NCBI GenBank assembly: GCA_037102815.1
Contig: BTPP01000006.1
Span: 1,922,001-1,986,000 of the forward strand
Reading direction: 5' to 3'
From: Neurospora intermedia
Taxonomy: Eukaryota; Ascomycota; Sordariomycetes; Sordariales; Sordariaceae
DNA length: 64,000 bases
The position numbers were made by a program, and so were the translations under genes. The notes under the pieces were generated by a model. The model made no database searches. It had not been told where the DNA came from and worked only from the letters and a program-made list of their open reading frames with translations. Shown in pieces: positions 13,901 through 25,569 of the stretch (its first letter is position 1; every line of letters begins with the position of its first letter).

Positions 13901-15722
13901 TTATCTCGACAGTGAATTCATGCAAGCCACATCAGTAACCCATATTCGAAATGTTCGGTACGTACCCATTTTCGGCCCTCCCCGGATTTTCATAACTGAC
14001 AATTCGACTTGACATTTGCAGATTCTTCCTGCTCATTACATCGATACCTATGTAACTGCAGTGACCTCCGATACTGATGGCATCGCATTTGCAATGTCGG
14101 CGTCGCGAAATCGCGTTCATCAAGTCTTACTTCGATACTGCGGAAACGATCCATTCAAGTTAGCAGTCGTCAAGTCACGAGACTTTCTAGCTGTCGCCAA
14201 TTTGTGCACTTCTGAGCAACAGCAGGTTGTCCTGTACAATGATATCATATCATCTGTTTGAGAACCCTCTCTTCATTTCCTATGCTCATCTCAACTTGGC
14301 TGTTGTGTAAACGATGAACAACAAGACGGTAGAGAGAATCCGCTCTCGCCGGCAATCAGGTGACCGATATCGTCATCGATGTCGTCCCCGGTTTCCAAGA
14401 CCTATCACGGTGAATCAGTACCGGTATACCCTACACTCCAGCCCGCGGTGGCTGAGAACGGCCCGGAATACCGGAAGCAAATTACACCATTAATCATGGC
14501 CGTTTCCTTCCGGCCAACCGCCCGGGCTCAACATTTCCACGGGGTATCCACTAATGCGGCCCATCAATCCCGTATCCGAACCTATCCCTTTGACAGTGAA
14601 AGGTTATATTTTCGGTGCACGTAAGATAAAGATACCTGGAGGAGACGGTGACGTGGCTTGTCAGTTGAGCACTTGGCTCACAACGCTCGTCAGTATTACC
14701 ACGGCTAGGACTTTCCGAGGTATCTGCAAGCTCAAGTTGTATACTGCAAAGAAAAGGGGACATCCGCCTTACTCAAAGATGCATGACGCTCAAAAGAAAA
14801 GTGTTCACTATTAAAAGGACGGGATTGCCAGAGCCGAATCGATCCCGGACTGTGAAGTTGGGGGTACACCTCTGTCGGCATGTAAATGGTTAGCGCGGTA
14901 CCGCCACTCTACAATATTCGGGGCATTGGAGGTGAGCAAGGCGGACATCTTTTGTAAGGAGAATAAAGTTATTGCCACCACCTCAATTCACCGCGCTAAC
15001 GTTTTACATGCCGGAGGAGGTGTACAACTACCTTCCCTAGTTCCCGTCAAGAGCCCAAACAGTTCGACAGGGCGTGGAGTGGGCCCGGATGCGTCTGGAG
15101 CGATCCACAACTTCGTGTTAGGTTAGTGCGGTGGATCCCTTCCAGCCCTTCCCGCTGTCAAAACTGGAGCACTTGCCAGGGTGGGCGACGCTACACAGTA
15201 GGTACGTACCTGCCAAAGGGACTGACATCCAATTTCTCCCTTTGTGCGTCTTCAACAGCGCCATGTCTCATTTGAGCAGCAGAGCTCCACGGTCACGTTA
15301 TCTCATCTGTTTCTAGACTAGCTGAACCACTCGCAACACTACGCTCCATGACCATTCGTTGTACAGCTTCCTGATACCGCTTCTACTCGCTCGTAACCCC
15401 TCAATCCGGGAAGGCCACACTTTGTGCGGGCAGCTTGAGCTTGCTCTCAGTTCCATGTGCAGCATCTCGCCAACTGGATTGGCTGAACAACCTTGCATTG
15501 TCCACAAAACATCTCTGTACGACTGAGCAAATACAGTTTAGTCGGACCGGGAAACTAAAGAAAGTGGACTGTGGGCTAAACTAACACGACACAACTGGTC
15601 AGGGCGCTTGAAAACGACCACCAGCCTTTGTCCTTTCGACCGGGCACTCACCGGTTACGAGTTTTACGCAACGATGCCGTGACCTAGGGTAGCCGGCTGG
15701 CCGTCAGGAAGTACTTAGGGGA
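10912..15722. other. Gene-poor stretch of about 4.8 kb
   Basis: Open frames are all under about 130 codons, overlap on both strands and show no domain, signal peptide or consistent splice pattern. I recognise no tRNA, 5S rRNA or transposon protein. It precedes the likely left end of the large transposon, so it is either ordinary intergenic DNA or an old, decayed insertion zone. Confidence 0.5.
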
Positions 15723-15731
15723 CTTTACCCC
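15723..15731 (+). repeat. Possible left terminal repeat of the transposon
   Basis: CTTTACCCC here is matched in inverted orientation by GGGGTAAAG at 27129-27137. The nine-base match alone is weak. It is supported by symmetrical placement, about 730 and 800 bases outside the inner inverted pair, and by a second weak match further inside. Confidence 0.35.
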
Positions 15732-16452
15732 GGTGTGGTAAGCTGTATATAACTGGTTGACATACTGTTCAAATGTGGCAGCAGTAGATAGAAATGAGCC
15801 TACTAGAATCTCGTACAAAATATATCAACTGCTTATCTAATCAGCAGCTCAGACAACTGCTGACAGCTGGTAGTGTTGATAGTTGACCATGACAACTGTT
15901 TGCTGAGCTAGCAGTTGGTAATGGTGATAGTTGACAATGACACTAGTTTGTTCTGCTAACAGTTAGTTCATATATCAGTATATATTGTTAACTAGTTAAA
16001 ATACCAACGAGTGTGGTATAGTTCATAAGACTGGCTGATGAAAGAATAAACTGCATTGTAGTCCGTGTAATCAATTTGCAGTCAACTGTATATGCAGTTT
16101 ATGATGACAGTAGTTGGCAAATTTCTTCGTTGATTGGTCAAGGAGTTGACAGATCAAGTAGTTGGCAGATCAGGTAGTTGGCAGATCAGGTAGTTGGCAG
16201 ATACAGTTGTTGGTAAACGAAGCTGTTGATGGGAGTAACAGTGCATGAGAAAAGATGTTGACATATTCAGCAGCTGTCAAAGAGCATAGTTCACAATAGG
16301 AGTTGATAGAATAGTTAGCTGGTAACTTTTGCAGTTGTTGATAATAGTACTGGTTATCAATATGAGCGGTTGTCAAAGTTTGCAGGCATAATGAAAAGAG
16401 GTTGTCAAGATTTCCAGTTCATCAAATCTGCTAAGTATGTTTAGTTGAATCC
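15732..16452. other. Left subterminal AT-rich region of the transposon
   Basis: No coding content. The sequence is AT-rich and dense in CAACTG/CAGTTG and related motifs in both orientations, and includes a four-unit 16-bp tandem repeat. Subterminal repeats of this sort are known in CACTA-type elements as transposase contact sites; that role here is inferred. Confidence 0.55.
16144..16207 (+). repeat. 16-bp subterminal tandem repeat, four units
   Basis: Four head-to-tail copies start at 16144, 16160, 16176 and 16192. The two central copies are identical (AGTTGGCAGATCAGGT); the outer ones differ at a few positions. I saw no equivalent array on the right side. Confidence 0.9.
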
Positions 16453-16497
16453 GTGAGCGGCTCATGGACCATGAGCCGCTCATGCCAAATGAACTGC
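16453..16497 (+). repeat. Left inner inverted repeat with 13-bp palindromes
   Basis: Two near-palindromic 13-mers, GTGAGCGGCTCAT (16453-16465) and ATGAGCCGCTCAT (16471-16483), are followed by CCAAATGAACTGC. Together 16454-16482 form a hairpin with 14-base arms around a single A. The segment 16471-16497 is the inverse of 26330-26303. Confidence 0.9.
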
Positions 16498-16620
16498 AGA
16501 CTGACCCTAACCCTGATGTCAGATGCCTGGGTCACGTGCAGTAATGTAATCAATACGCCAATACCATGTGTATTATAGCTAGAATACCGGTAAATTACTA
16601 GCCCACCCGGTCTGTCCCAG

Positions 16621-16651
<31 letters not shown>
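16621..16651 (+). repeat. Poly(C) tract of 31 bases
   Basis: An uninterrupted C run lies between the inner inverted repeat and the transposase stop codon, followed by CCCAGCT-type short tandem units to about 16693. The minus strand is a long G run that could form quadruplexes. The true length may be uncertain, since such runs sequence poorly. Confidence 0.9.
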
Positions 16652-16653
<2 letters not shown>

Positions 16654-16770
16654 CCCAGCTCCCAGCTCCCAGCCCAGCTCCCAGCCCAGCTCCCTACCGA
16701 GTCGTATCGTGGACAGGCTGTACACAAATAGTCTACTGTCACGGTAGACAAGCCATTTATCGTCGCCAAC

Positions 16771-19700
16771 TCAAGTGAACTGCACCCGCCAGTCTACGAA
16801 CAACAACTGGCTCTCGGGGGTGAGCTCTGCTCGTTCGTTCATCTGCATCTGTCGATGACCGTTGTCGGATACGGTAAAGGGCACCATGTACATCTCGTCG
16901 CGGTCGAGTGCAGGCAGACCGATGATCTCCTGTGACGACTCTTGGGGCGTGACGGTTGCATTGGCATCTACGCCGTCCGGGTTGGCCTGTCGCATAAGCG
17001 GAAGTCCCGTCAACGGCTCGTGGCCATCGGCGACAACCGGCTTTACGACAAGGAACATGCACTCCGGCATTCCCGAGTATGCCCCACCTCCTCCATGTGA
17101 AGTCGATTGTCCTGTAGCATGGTTTTGATCAGCACTGTATCCGGGTGGTCTCACTACGGACGACCATTTTGACAGCTCGTCGAATTCTGTAGGGCGGCAC
17201 TGCATATGACGCCACCAGGGTTGTCGGTACGTACCGGCCTCTGCATCATGTGTCATGATGTGTTCCAAGCGAGCGCGCTTAGTGACTTCACGTCCAGAGT
17301 CGTCAAGTCGCCGGTAGGTAATGTAAGCGCCTTTGTGGAAGACGCGGCGTCGGCGATTGACGTCGGTACTATGTAGACATGGTTGATGAGTGGTCAGTGT
17401 TGTGCCCATTCTATCCCTATAGTCTCGGAGCCAAAAAAAATGAGGTCTAGCCCACACGCACTGTAGTGCTTTACGTACCTGTCATTAAAAGCCACTTTCT
17501 TCCACCACTTGATTGTCCGATTGCTCGTTACTACGACGTTCCGACAATACTCTTCCCGGTATGCCTTGCGCAACATCCATCTGAATGCCGTTGTCATCTC
17601 TTGTTCACGAGTAGGAAGCTGCTGTGCGATGCAAGCATTCTTCTCCAGCCGTACCAATGCAGAAGCATTGGTATGGTTATCGTCAGATACAATACCGGTA
17701 GATCTGGAAGGATCCTCATCATCATCTACATCGTCGGGCTGAATGTCCGTTTCATGTGTCGGGCAAATCTTTGCAAACAGTGTTGGTGCCAGCTTTGCTA
17801 GTCGGCGAATACGAGCAGTCATCTCAGGCTCGTCGCTCTCGAAACCACCGAGTAGAAGGAAGCGTGTTGTTTGCACAAGGTTCTCATGTAGGAGACAGTC
17901 TCTTTCCGGTTCGCGATGATTTTGCTTGGTGACTATAGTCTTCCAGACCCTGTCGCGCAATATGTGTTAGCATCTCCGTCCGTCTCCAGCTCCATCTTTA
18001 CTGCTCGTCGCGTGCTCGATACATCTGTACCGACCCGTTGGGGAGGGGTCCAGAGTAGCAAAGTCAGTATGTAGCGTGCCAAGTCGACGCATGCGAGATT
18101 CCACAGTGTCTGTTCCAGATGCCACAAGCGTCATCGACATCAATGCGACGCATCCGACGCATCATCCGCGCTAGCGCAGCGCCTTGACTCATTCGGGGCC
18201 ATCCTCCGAGTCCAAGCGTTGTGCTGGTGCCACATCTGACCACCTCCGAGCGCCATTGCCAGTTGTACCATGGCTTTGCTCTCGGTCGTCGCTGGTGTAG
18301 ACACCGAGCTGGATGGTACACTGGCAGGCGCGGCGGTGAACATTTGTTGGTCGTACCCGTGCATGTTTTGTTGGTGCTGAGCAAACAGGATTATCAAAGA
18401 CACTAACAATGCGCCATCATATTGTAGGTATTGGTCACACTCAGAAAGGCAACCTAAACGAAAACCAAAAGACTTCAGTTGGATTGACTTACTTGTGCTT
18501 CAGCTCGCCAGGCAATGTCATCAACAGCGACACAAGTCCATATCGACGAAAGACATCGAAGTAGTGAAGTCCAACGTGTACATTTGGTCGTGCGCCTTGT
18601 TGACGGAGCTTCACTGCTTTTTGAGCGACAGAAAGTGTGCCGATGTTCATATCATCAGCAACAACATCGTCCTCGACAGCGCGCGCAACACCGGTTGGCT
18701 CGTCTGGGGCATCGCTTATTACTGACGTCGCACGAGAGTTGACTTGAGAGCCGGTCTGCGATCCAGCTGGTGCTATACTATTGCGTCTCGATAGTCCGGC
18801 GCGTCGGCGGCTAGCATTCGCAGCAGCGCTACCCGGTTTAGCCTTTGATACTGAGCGAGCAGCGGCCTCGCACAACAGCTGGTACAGTCGCCTATTCATC
18901 TTTATAGTCGTCAAGAAGTATTGATGTGTCCGTTGTTCTGGCGTAAGTTGGATGGCCGATAACAGTTCGTTCGCCCTAACAACATAAGTACAAATCACTG
19001 TCAAAATATCAACGACTGACCGACAGGCTTCAATGCGCTCGGCTACCATATGGTCGTACTGTGATTCGCTGTTGCGTAGCGTATCGCAGTCGAATACGAC
19101 GTTCATCTCACGAACGAACGGTGCTTTCAGGTCAGTATCTTGAAGCCATAACAGACAAATAACCGTTATAAGAACTGACCATCGAGCATGTTCTTGTAGA
19201 CTATACATCTTGACATTACCCGGTGGCTGTAGGCGTTGCCAGCCCGGGTAGAATGGCATTTGCCGTAGAATGCGACAATACTTAACGACAGAGCTAGGCT
19301 TCATTGCCGTGTCGATAAGTATTTGGTGCACGCTGCGGGTTATACCATTAAACTCGGAATGTGCAGAGTCGCCAGGCCGACCCCGAATCAAGTCTAACGC
19401 CGGTGCAATCTGGTAGACCGCGGGGGGATCGATTGTAATGCCGTAATCGGTTCCGAGCTTGCGCTTTTCGCCGATATATCGCTTACTGTCCATTTCCCGT
19501 CGCAGTCGCAGCATTTCGAAATGACCTCGAGCTTTCTGGATATGGGCCGCTGAATCGAGATTACTTCTTTGGTCAGAAGGTACTTCGCAATCGCGGCATG
19601 CGAAGTTGGCTGCGAGCTTGAGAACACCGCTGTTTTCGTTCTGTTGGGGCATATCGCCGGTAAACGCCAATATCGGCCCACAAAGCAGGACCTACCATGG

Positions 19701-21922
19701 AAACCAATAGTTAGTACACTGTAATGACTGGAATTCCGCAATATCATTTGGTATATACTAACCCGTTCGCCGCGTATAGTGACAATATGCCCCCTATCAA
19801 GTGCCTTCAGTGGCTCAAGAGCCCCCATTACCTCCTGGAAGTTGGATGCGTGTGGGCCGAGTGTGATGGGCAAAACGTTGATCTGCTTGGTATGTTCTTG
19901 CCGAGGAAGTGCCGCTACTTGGATGTAGCAGCCCATTAGCGACTTGGTCATTGTCCGATACAATCCAAAGCCATCGTTGTAATCGAATAACGGGAGAGAG
20001 CAGACTTTTCCGTGTCTTTGGTGAACGAAGGCGTCGATCAACTCCTTTCGGCCAAACTCCTGGACCTCGAGTACGCCAGGAACGGGCGACACTCTGCATA
20101 CCGGTAGTAAGGCCTTATCAACATTGGACAACGCCCGACGGATATGTAGTCGTGGTGTGTAGACAATATCGTCATCAAATTTCATATGACTACCAAATGA
20201 GTAGTCGAATTTGATGTCTGCTGGTCCACATCCACGGACTTTCCTCGGGTCGACGTACTCCATTGGATCAACGGTCAGAATCAGCTCTCCAGGTACTGCA
20301 TCGTCCATCGTCATCGGGTTGATAACAATTTCTTCGCCAGCCTTCGAGTTCAGCATTGTCCGAACGGTGATAATACGCGAGATAAGCAGTACGACATCAC
20401 CCTTGTTGACCGTATGCACCGTGGATAATGTTGGTGGTGTATCGCTAGTTAAGTCAGACTGAGCAATGCCCAAGAACCTCGAAGAGTCCCTCTGATCGCG
20501 GAAAACCCCTTGGACTTGGCCATAATGAGACTGGACTGGATTCCGTCTGCAGAGCCCACACTTAATGTAAGCACACTCGAACTCGACAATATCGCCAGGG
20601 AAGATGGGTTCTGGTGTTGATGCTGACGTTGATGCTGACGTAGATGCTGTCTCTGGATAGAATACGAATTCACCATTCGTCGTGCGAATAGAGCCCGCCC
20701 ACTGGTTGCTGTGCCAGGCTTCGGAAGGACGATCCACTAAATCAGCTAAACCGAAATGGATACGCGATTGAATCGTGCTAGACTGGACAAGTCGACGACA
20801 CAAATCAATCGGATCGATGATATGCAGGTCTTGGGTAGGCTTTTCACCCTTCAGTCTAGCGTTAGCCTGACGAGACGACGACAGCTTATCTGGGTTCAGG
20901 GTAAGCTGCTTGGCGACACGCATCTCGATGTGTGGCATTGCCTCGCGCACGCGACGCTTCAGTGTCTCCAAAGACAGTGGCATGTCATCGATGTCGGCGC
21001 TGTTGATGTTGGGATCTTTCTTCAATGTCTTCAACAGATCAAGCTGCATGGCGTACTGTGGCCTCGTTACTGCTTGGTTGATGCACATCAAACCCCACCC
21101 GAACTGAAAGTCCGACAAGTTGGCATGCTGACTGCGATCGAGTGTAATAGGTTCGGACCTGGTGAACGGAATATTGTACGGGATATCCGACTGGGCGTCC
21201 ATATCAGCGGTAGAGGTAGCTGCAGCCGATACTTCATCCACCGCCTCTTCTATGCCCTCGGCTTCGTCGTCGTGATCGTCGACAGGGTCGAGATAGTCGA
21301 TGACGGCGGGGAGGTCGGCACCATTATCGCCATCATCCTGTGGTACATCGTCGAGCTGAGGCATGCCGGTTACATTCTGGATCAACCTCTGTGCCAACAG
21401 TTCTTCTGCCTCGATACCCGACCCTGCCATAGAATCCGAGTCGGTTGGAATCTATGTACGCGCTTGTTAATATTCCGTTCAACATCATGCAGTGACACAC
21501 GACAATCCTATGACGACGGTCGACCTGCTTTCACTTACATCATCAACTGAACTACCATCTTGACCGCCACCGAGATCGAAGGGACTGGAGATGTTGAGCA
21601 TAGCCGCCGTATCGTCCGACAGCGCCTCGATCGGATTGACATCAGGCGACGAGCCGACGACGGGATTCGCGGGGTTAGCGGGGTGAGAATCATCATCAGA
21701 ATCATCATCAGAATCATCATCAGAATCATCATCAGAATCATCATCAGAATCATCCGAATCGTCGCCGGGAGGGTCTCCGTGCGGTTGGCCTGGACCGCCC
21801 AGTCGGGGACGCTGTGGCGGACGCTGGCCGTCGTCGTCGCCGTCGTCATGAGGTCTCTTGCTAGCCGCAGCTCTGTGCTTGGCCACGGCATACATGCCCC
21901 TGGACTTCACAGTTCGACCCAT
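16771..21922 (-). CDS. Plavaka/CMC-like DDE transposase
   Basis: Five exons, 21922-21539, 21451-19763, 19691-18493, 17949-17479 and 17368-16771, join in frame to 1446 residues. Introns are 87, 71, 543 and 110 nt, with GTAAGT, GTTAGT, GTAAGT and GTACGT donors. The N terminus is basic, then has an acidic DSDD repeat. Exon 2 holds the DYNDGFGLYRT motif near residue 620 and ends in a conserved LPITLGPH stretch. Exon 3 opens with LLCGPILAFTGDMPQQNENS and has a CRDC pair, then DSAHSEFNG near residue 804. These three blocks carry likely catalytic D, D and E positions, as I remember them from Plavaka transposases. Splicing the 543-nt intron joins ELKHK to VWKTIVTKQNHREPERDCLL, a typical C-terminal block of these enzymes. 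The gene looks intact, so the element may be, or recently have been, autonomous. A related CMC subgroup is the main alternative. Confidence 0.82.
17950..18492 (-). other. Unusually long transposase intron
   Basis: This 543-nt intron is needed to join two conserved transposase blocks in phase 2 (CACAA donor side, GCGACAG acceptor, GCTAAC branch). It contains a 90-codon open frame (18409-18140), Gln/Ala/Ser-rich, that cannot be reached in frame from the donor. It may be an insertion or relic exon. Confidence 0.6.
21687..21746 (-). repeat. 12-bp tandem repeat coding for DSDD units
   Basis: Five perfect 12-bp units lie within transposase exon 1 and encode repeated Asp-Ser-Asp-Asp. The unit length keeps the frame open, so copy number can vary without breaking the gene. 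Confidence 0.9.
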
Positions 21923-22889
21923 GGTTATTGTACATACGACGACGAAACGCCTTGAAATGTAGCTGTGGGTTCGCGTCGGTCGGTGATTGAGTTTGATGAC
22001 TCGAGGATGCCGCGGCGTGCTTGCTCGACGAATAGCAGCGGGGTAAGAGAACGAAAGCAGACAACCGATACTCAGGTTCGTGATAACAACGAATGCAATC
22101 AAGAGCTGTCTCTGACTGATTAATATAGGATCGGATGGTTGTGTGGGTATGTGCCATCAATAGATTGATCGAGTTCAAGTTGTGTTCGTTTGTGGTGTCG
22201 ACGACCGCGGGGCAGAATTTGAACGTCATTCACTGCAACGGACTAATACGTCACCGCACGAAGGAACACCGACCGGACCCATCCGGCCCGTTGCCGGCGC
22301 AACCAAATACCACTTGGTATTGCAATACGAGGAAGGAGCGCTGGACCGCGCCGTCACTACTACGGGCCGCATGCTACACGTACCGACGGTTACTGATACT
22401 GACCGTCGCACTATGCGCCGGACACCGACCGACTGCAGCGATCCATCTGTCTACGGACATGGCTCGACCGAATATACTCAATCCAGCCAGTCATATTACG
22501 ACATGACTCGTGCAATGGAACGACTCGGAATTCACCAAATCCTGTAATGCAGTAAGTAGTCAGCCAAAGCCGTCACGTACCAACAGATGATCAACGTTTG
22601 GCGCAAGAGAAACGGGTTGAATTCATGAGAGGCCCAAAAATCAGAACCGAACTGGAGCGGACGCCAAAAATCACACCAGATTACATCACGCCAACCAGTC
22701 CAGACCACAGAAAGCAAACAACTATCATCCATATCATCGTCATCATCGTCATCGTCATCGTCATCGTCGGAGGCGGAGGCGAAGGCGAAGGCGAAGGCGG
22801 AAAAAAGGAGAGAAGGAGAGAGGGAGAGAAGAAGAGAAGAGAAGAGGCGAGAGGGGAAAGGGGAAGGGAAAATGGGGGAGGGGACGGGA
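21923..22889. other. Spacer between the two transposon genes
   Basis: Holds the leader of the transposase and the 3' flank of the second gene. Near 22735-22870 it is low complexity: TCATCG units, then GGCGAA units, then a GAGAGGAGA tract. Plus-strand open frames at 22135-22547 lack a good start and have no recognisable content. Confidence 0.5.
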
Positions 22890-25569
22890 TCACAGATCCG
22901 CGCTGGGAGGCGGGCGCCTAATCTTCGCACGAGCTATCAAATACATCAGGTTAGTATTCAACTTGCCTGCTATCATGATAAAATCCAGTATCAATACTAA
23001 CGATCAGTTGATATCGATTGAACTTACCTAGATTGGCTTGAACCTCCTCTTCGTTCTTCCGCTTAGGACCCGACTGCCTGCGGCCGAGACGCAAAAATAG
23101 CACCTTGAAGTGGTTGATGGTGACTTCGGCGAACTCTAACCATATAACAACATTAGTACAGTATTCTAGCCTGTCGACTGACACAGACTCAAGCAACATT
23201 ATACTTACCCGGCTTTTTGGCGAGATCATCCCAGTAGCTGAGGGCTGCCAGCCGCCTGGTCTTGCCATAATATTTAGGGTCCATCTTGGCCTCCCGCCGA
23301 TCCTGCTCTTTCGCACGGATGCACAGCACAACTTCATGCGCCATCAAATTGAACATCTCTATAAGTATAACATTAGCGCTTATACGAAGTACCACTTGCT
23401 AACAAGTGAATTGCAACTAACCTTCCATGTAGAATTTGCCCAAAGGGCGGGAGTTGGTGTAGTCGACCCGATTATGCATCCAGGTAAAAACCTTAAAAAA
23501 ATTCTCAGGAGAAAAGATTTGGTCGGTACGGTCACGGATATAATCCTCATCGTCGAAGTTGGCGGAGGGATCCAGAAGCACCCGATACTCGGGGCAGTCG
23601 GCCCAAGCACGAACAATCACCTAAAACAACAGGTTAGTATCAACTAGAGATACCTCCATTCCAAATACAATAATAGACAATAAAACAATAATAACTTACC
23701 TCCATCTTGTTCAAGGTTTGCTGCTTGACGTTCTTCTGGGCATCCATCAAAACCTCCTTGGCATTGGCATACTCCGTAGAGTAAGGATCAATGCCTGGGT
23801 AGACGCTGCTAATGAGCTGACCATACATTTTTATTAGTAAAAAACATCGACATCGTCATTTAGCATCTCAACTTACATTATACGCATATTCCGGGAGATG
23901 GCGGTGAAACAAGAAAATTTGCCATGCGGCCTTGTCCTTGAGCTTGTTGACCTTGGTCTGCTCATCATTGATCATGTCATCAATGGTCAACTGGTCCCAA
24001 GTAGCCGAAAAATCATCAAGATCTCGAACTAGGGCCTTTGCCCCCTTCTTGGCGTATTTGTTGCCCTTGCGGGCCTGCATGCTGGTTTGCGAAGCTAAAA
24101 GCTCCGCCCGTCCACCCTACATTATATCCATACGAAGTTAGCTATCCTTTCCCGATAGAAATGCATTTAATTTCTACTAAACTTCCTCGATTGGATCCAT
24201 CAATTGGCCGGGAGGGATAAAAACTTGGTTGAATAAAGGAGGACAAGATAAGGAAACCAAAGTATAGACACGGGAAAAGAAAATAACAAATGTAGAGAGA
24301 ACGGGAGATGGACAGGGAAACCAAAGTATAGACACGGGAAAGAAAAACAACAATAAGGAAGAGAATGCCGAAGGAATAGGAGATGGACAGGAAAAGAAAA
24401 GTATGGACGCGGGAAAGAAAAACAATAATAAGGAAGAGAATGCCGAGGGAATAGGAGATGGACAGGAAAAGAAAAGCATGGACGCGGGAAAGAAAAACAA
24501 CAGTAAGGAAGAGAATGCCGAGGGAATAGGAAAGATGTTAGGAGGAACTTACAACGAAAAGTGAGTCCTCTGGCTTGTCTTCGCCAGGCCAGCCCCCAAA
24601 TACCCCAACCTTCTTCTTACCCTTGGCCTTCTTGCCACCCTCCTCTTCTTCATCCTCCTCTTCATCCTCCTCTTCATCATCCTCTTCCTCATCTTCTTCT
24701 TCCTCTTCCACCCTATCTACCTTAACCCCAGCTTTAGCAGCTTCTTTCTTATAGTTGTCGAGCCACTTCCCGAATTCGGCATCCTCTTCCTTCTTCTTCT
24801 CCGCCCATTTCTTCGTCTTCTTGTCCTCACGAACACGCCATTCCTTCCTTTCCTTAGTCGTCATATTCCGCGTCTCATTCTTCTTCTTCTTCTTCTCGTC
24901 ATCGTCATCCTCGTTCTCGTCCTCGTCCTCGTCCTCGTCCTCCTTCTTGCCCTTCTTCTTTCCCTGACTAACAGGAAAACTGTTGTCATCGGAATCATCG
25001 TCCGCCAAATCGACCATTTTTGGTGTTTTGGGCTTTTTGGCCGTAGCCTTGCCCTTGCCTTTCTTGGCATCACGAATTTCATCTCTGATGATCTCCAGCT
25101 CTTCACCAGTCCTATCAACATCGTCCAGCCAACCTTTCATCTCTACCTCGGCATACTGGTAGTCCTTCTTACAAATATTAAGATTTTCAAGGTATTGATC
25201 ATCTGACCAACCCTCAGCCTTACGGCTATCCTCCGCCCATGCCGCTCTTGCCGCCGCTAACCGATTTTCCGCCTTTTCGTACTCAGCTTTGGCCCGGCTA
25301 TAGCCACGTTTGGCATCAATATGCCGCTTTTCGGCAGCGGCGACGCGGGCCGCCGGGGTCAAGGTGTCGGGGGTGGGCTTGCGGGCGGTGGGCTTGCGGG
25401 CGGCGGGCTGGCGGGCGGCGGGCTTCTTGTCGTCGGCGACGGGGAGGGTAGCGGGGACGATGTCATCGTCGGGCGGGGCGGGAGAGGACTTGGTTGAGCG
25501 GGGGGGCAGGGAGACGGCGGCGGTGGCATTGATGACCTCCTCCTCGGCGAAAAAAGGCTGGGCGGACAT
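22890..25569 (-). CDS. Transposon-borne accessory protein, function unknown
   Basis: Seven exons, 25569-24553, 24116-23877, 23816-23700, 23620-23422, 23358-23209, 23135-23028 and 22933-22890, join in frame to 624 residues. Nearly all donors are GTAAGT, and most branch sites are TACTAAC or TACTAAT. The leader seems to hold another intron (25573-25658). Residues 1-70 are Pro/Ala/Lys-rich with an ARKPT repeat, about 75-165 look like a coiled coil, and about 185-320 alternate very acidic (DEDEDE, EEEDEEED) and Lys-rich runs. From about 340 the protein becomes ordered, with Trp/Tyr/Phe-rich segments such as ADCPEYRVLLDPSANFDDED, VFTWMHNRVDYTNSRPLGKF and LAALSYWDDLAKKPEFAEV, ending RRPPPSADL. I recognise no family or catalytic motif. 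Its place inside the inverted repeats suggests a partner of the transposase or a host-interaction protein; this is inference. Confidence 0.8.
24117..24552 (-). other. 436-nt intron holding a minisatellite
   Basis: Intron 1 of the accessory gene (GTAAGT donor; TAG acceptor next to the codons for GGRAELL) is by far its longest. Most of it is a 75-bp tandem repeat. Splicing restores the frame in phase 0. Confidence 0.75.
24240..24540. repeat. 75-bp minisatellite, about four units
   Basis: The marker GAATGCCG recurs at 24363, 24438 and 24513, exactly 75 bases apart. The two right-hand units are almost identical and the left ones are more diverged. The unit length is divisible by three, and one minus-strand frame stays open over much of it, giving a 25-residue hydrophobic repeat, but not in the frame of the flanking exons. 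Confidence 0.85.

Noticed and set aside
16505-16514. Telomere-like CCCTAACCCT next to the left inverted repeat
   Set aside because: Only about one and a half units; expected by chance and not part of an array.
19000-19010. Possible 45-nt intron (GTCAGT...GTTAG) within transposase exon 3 near 18980-19025
   Set aside because: The segment is open and divisible by three, and 45 nt is very short for an intron here, so the simpler unspliced reading was kept; cDNA would decide.
22135-22547. Plus-strand open frames between the two transposon genes
   Set aside because: They begin at non-ATG starts or lack any protein-like feature, and two frames overlap each other.
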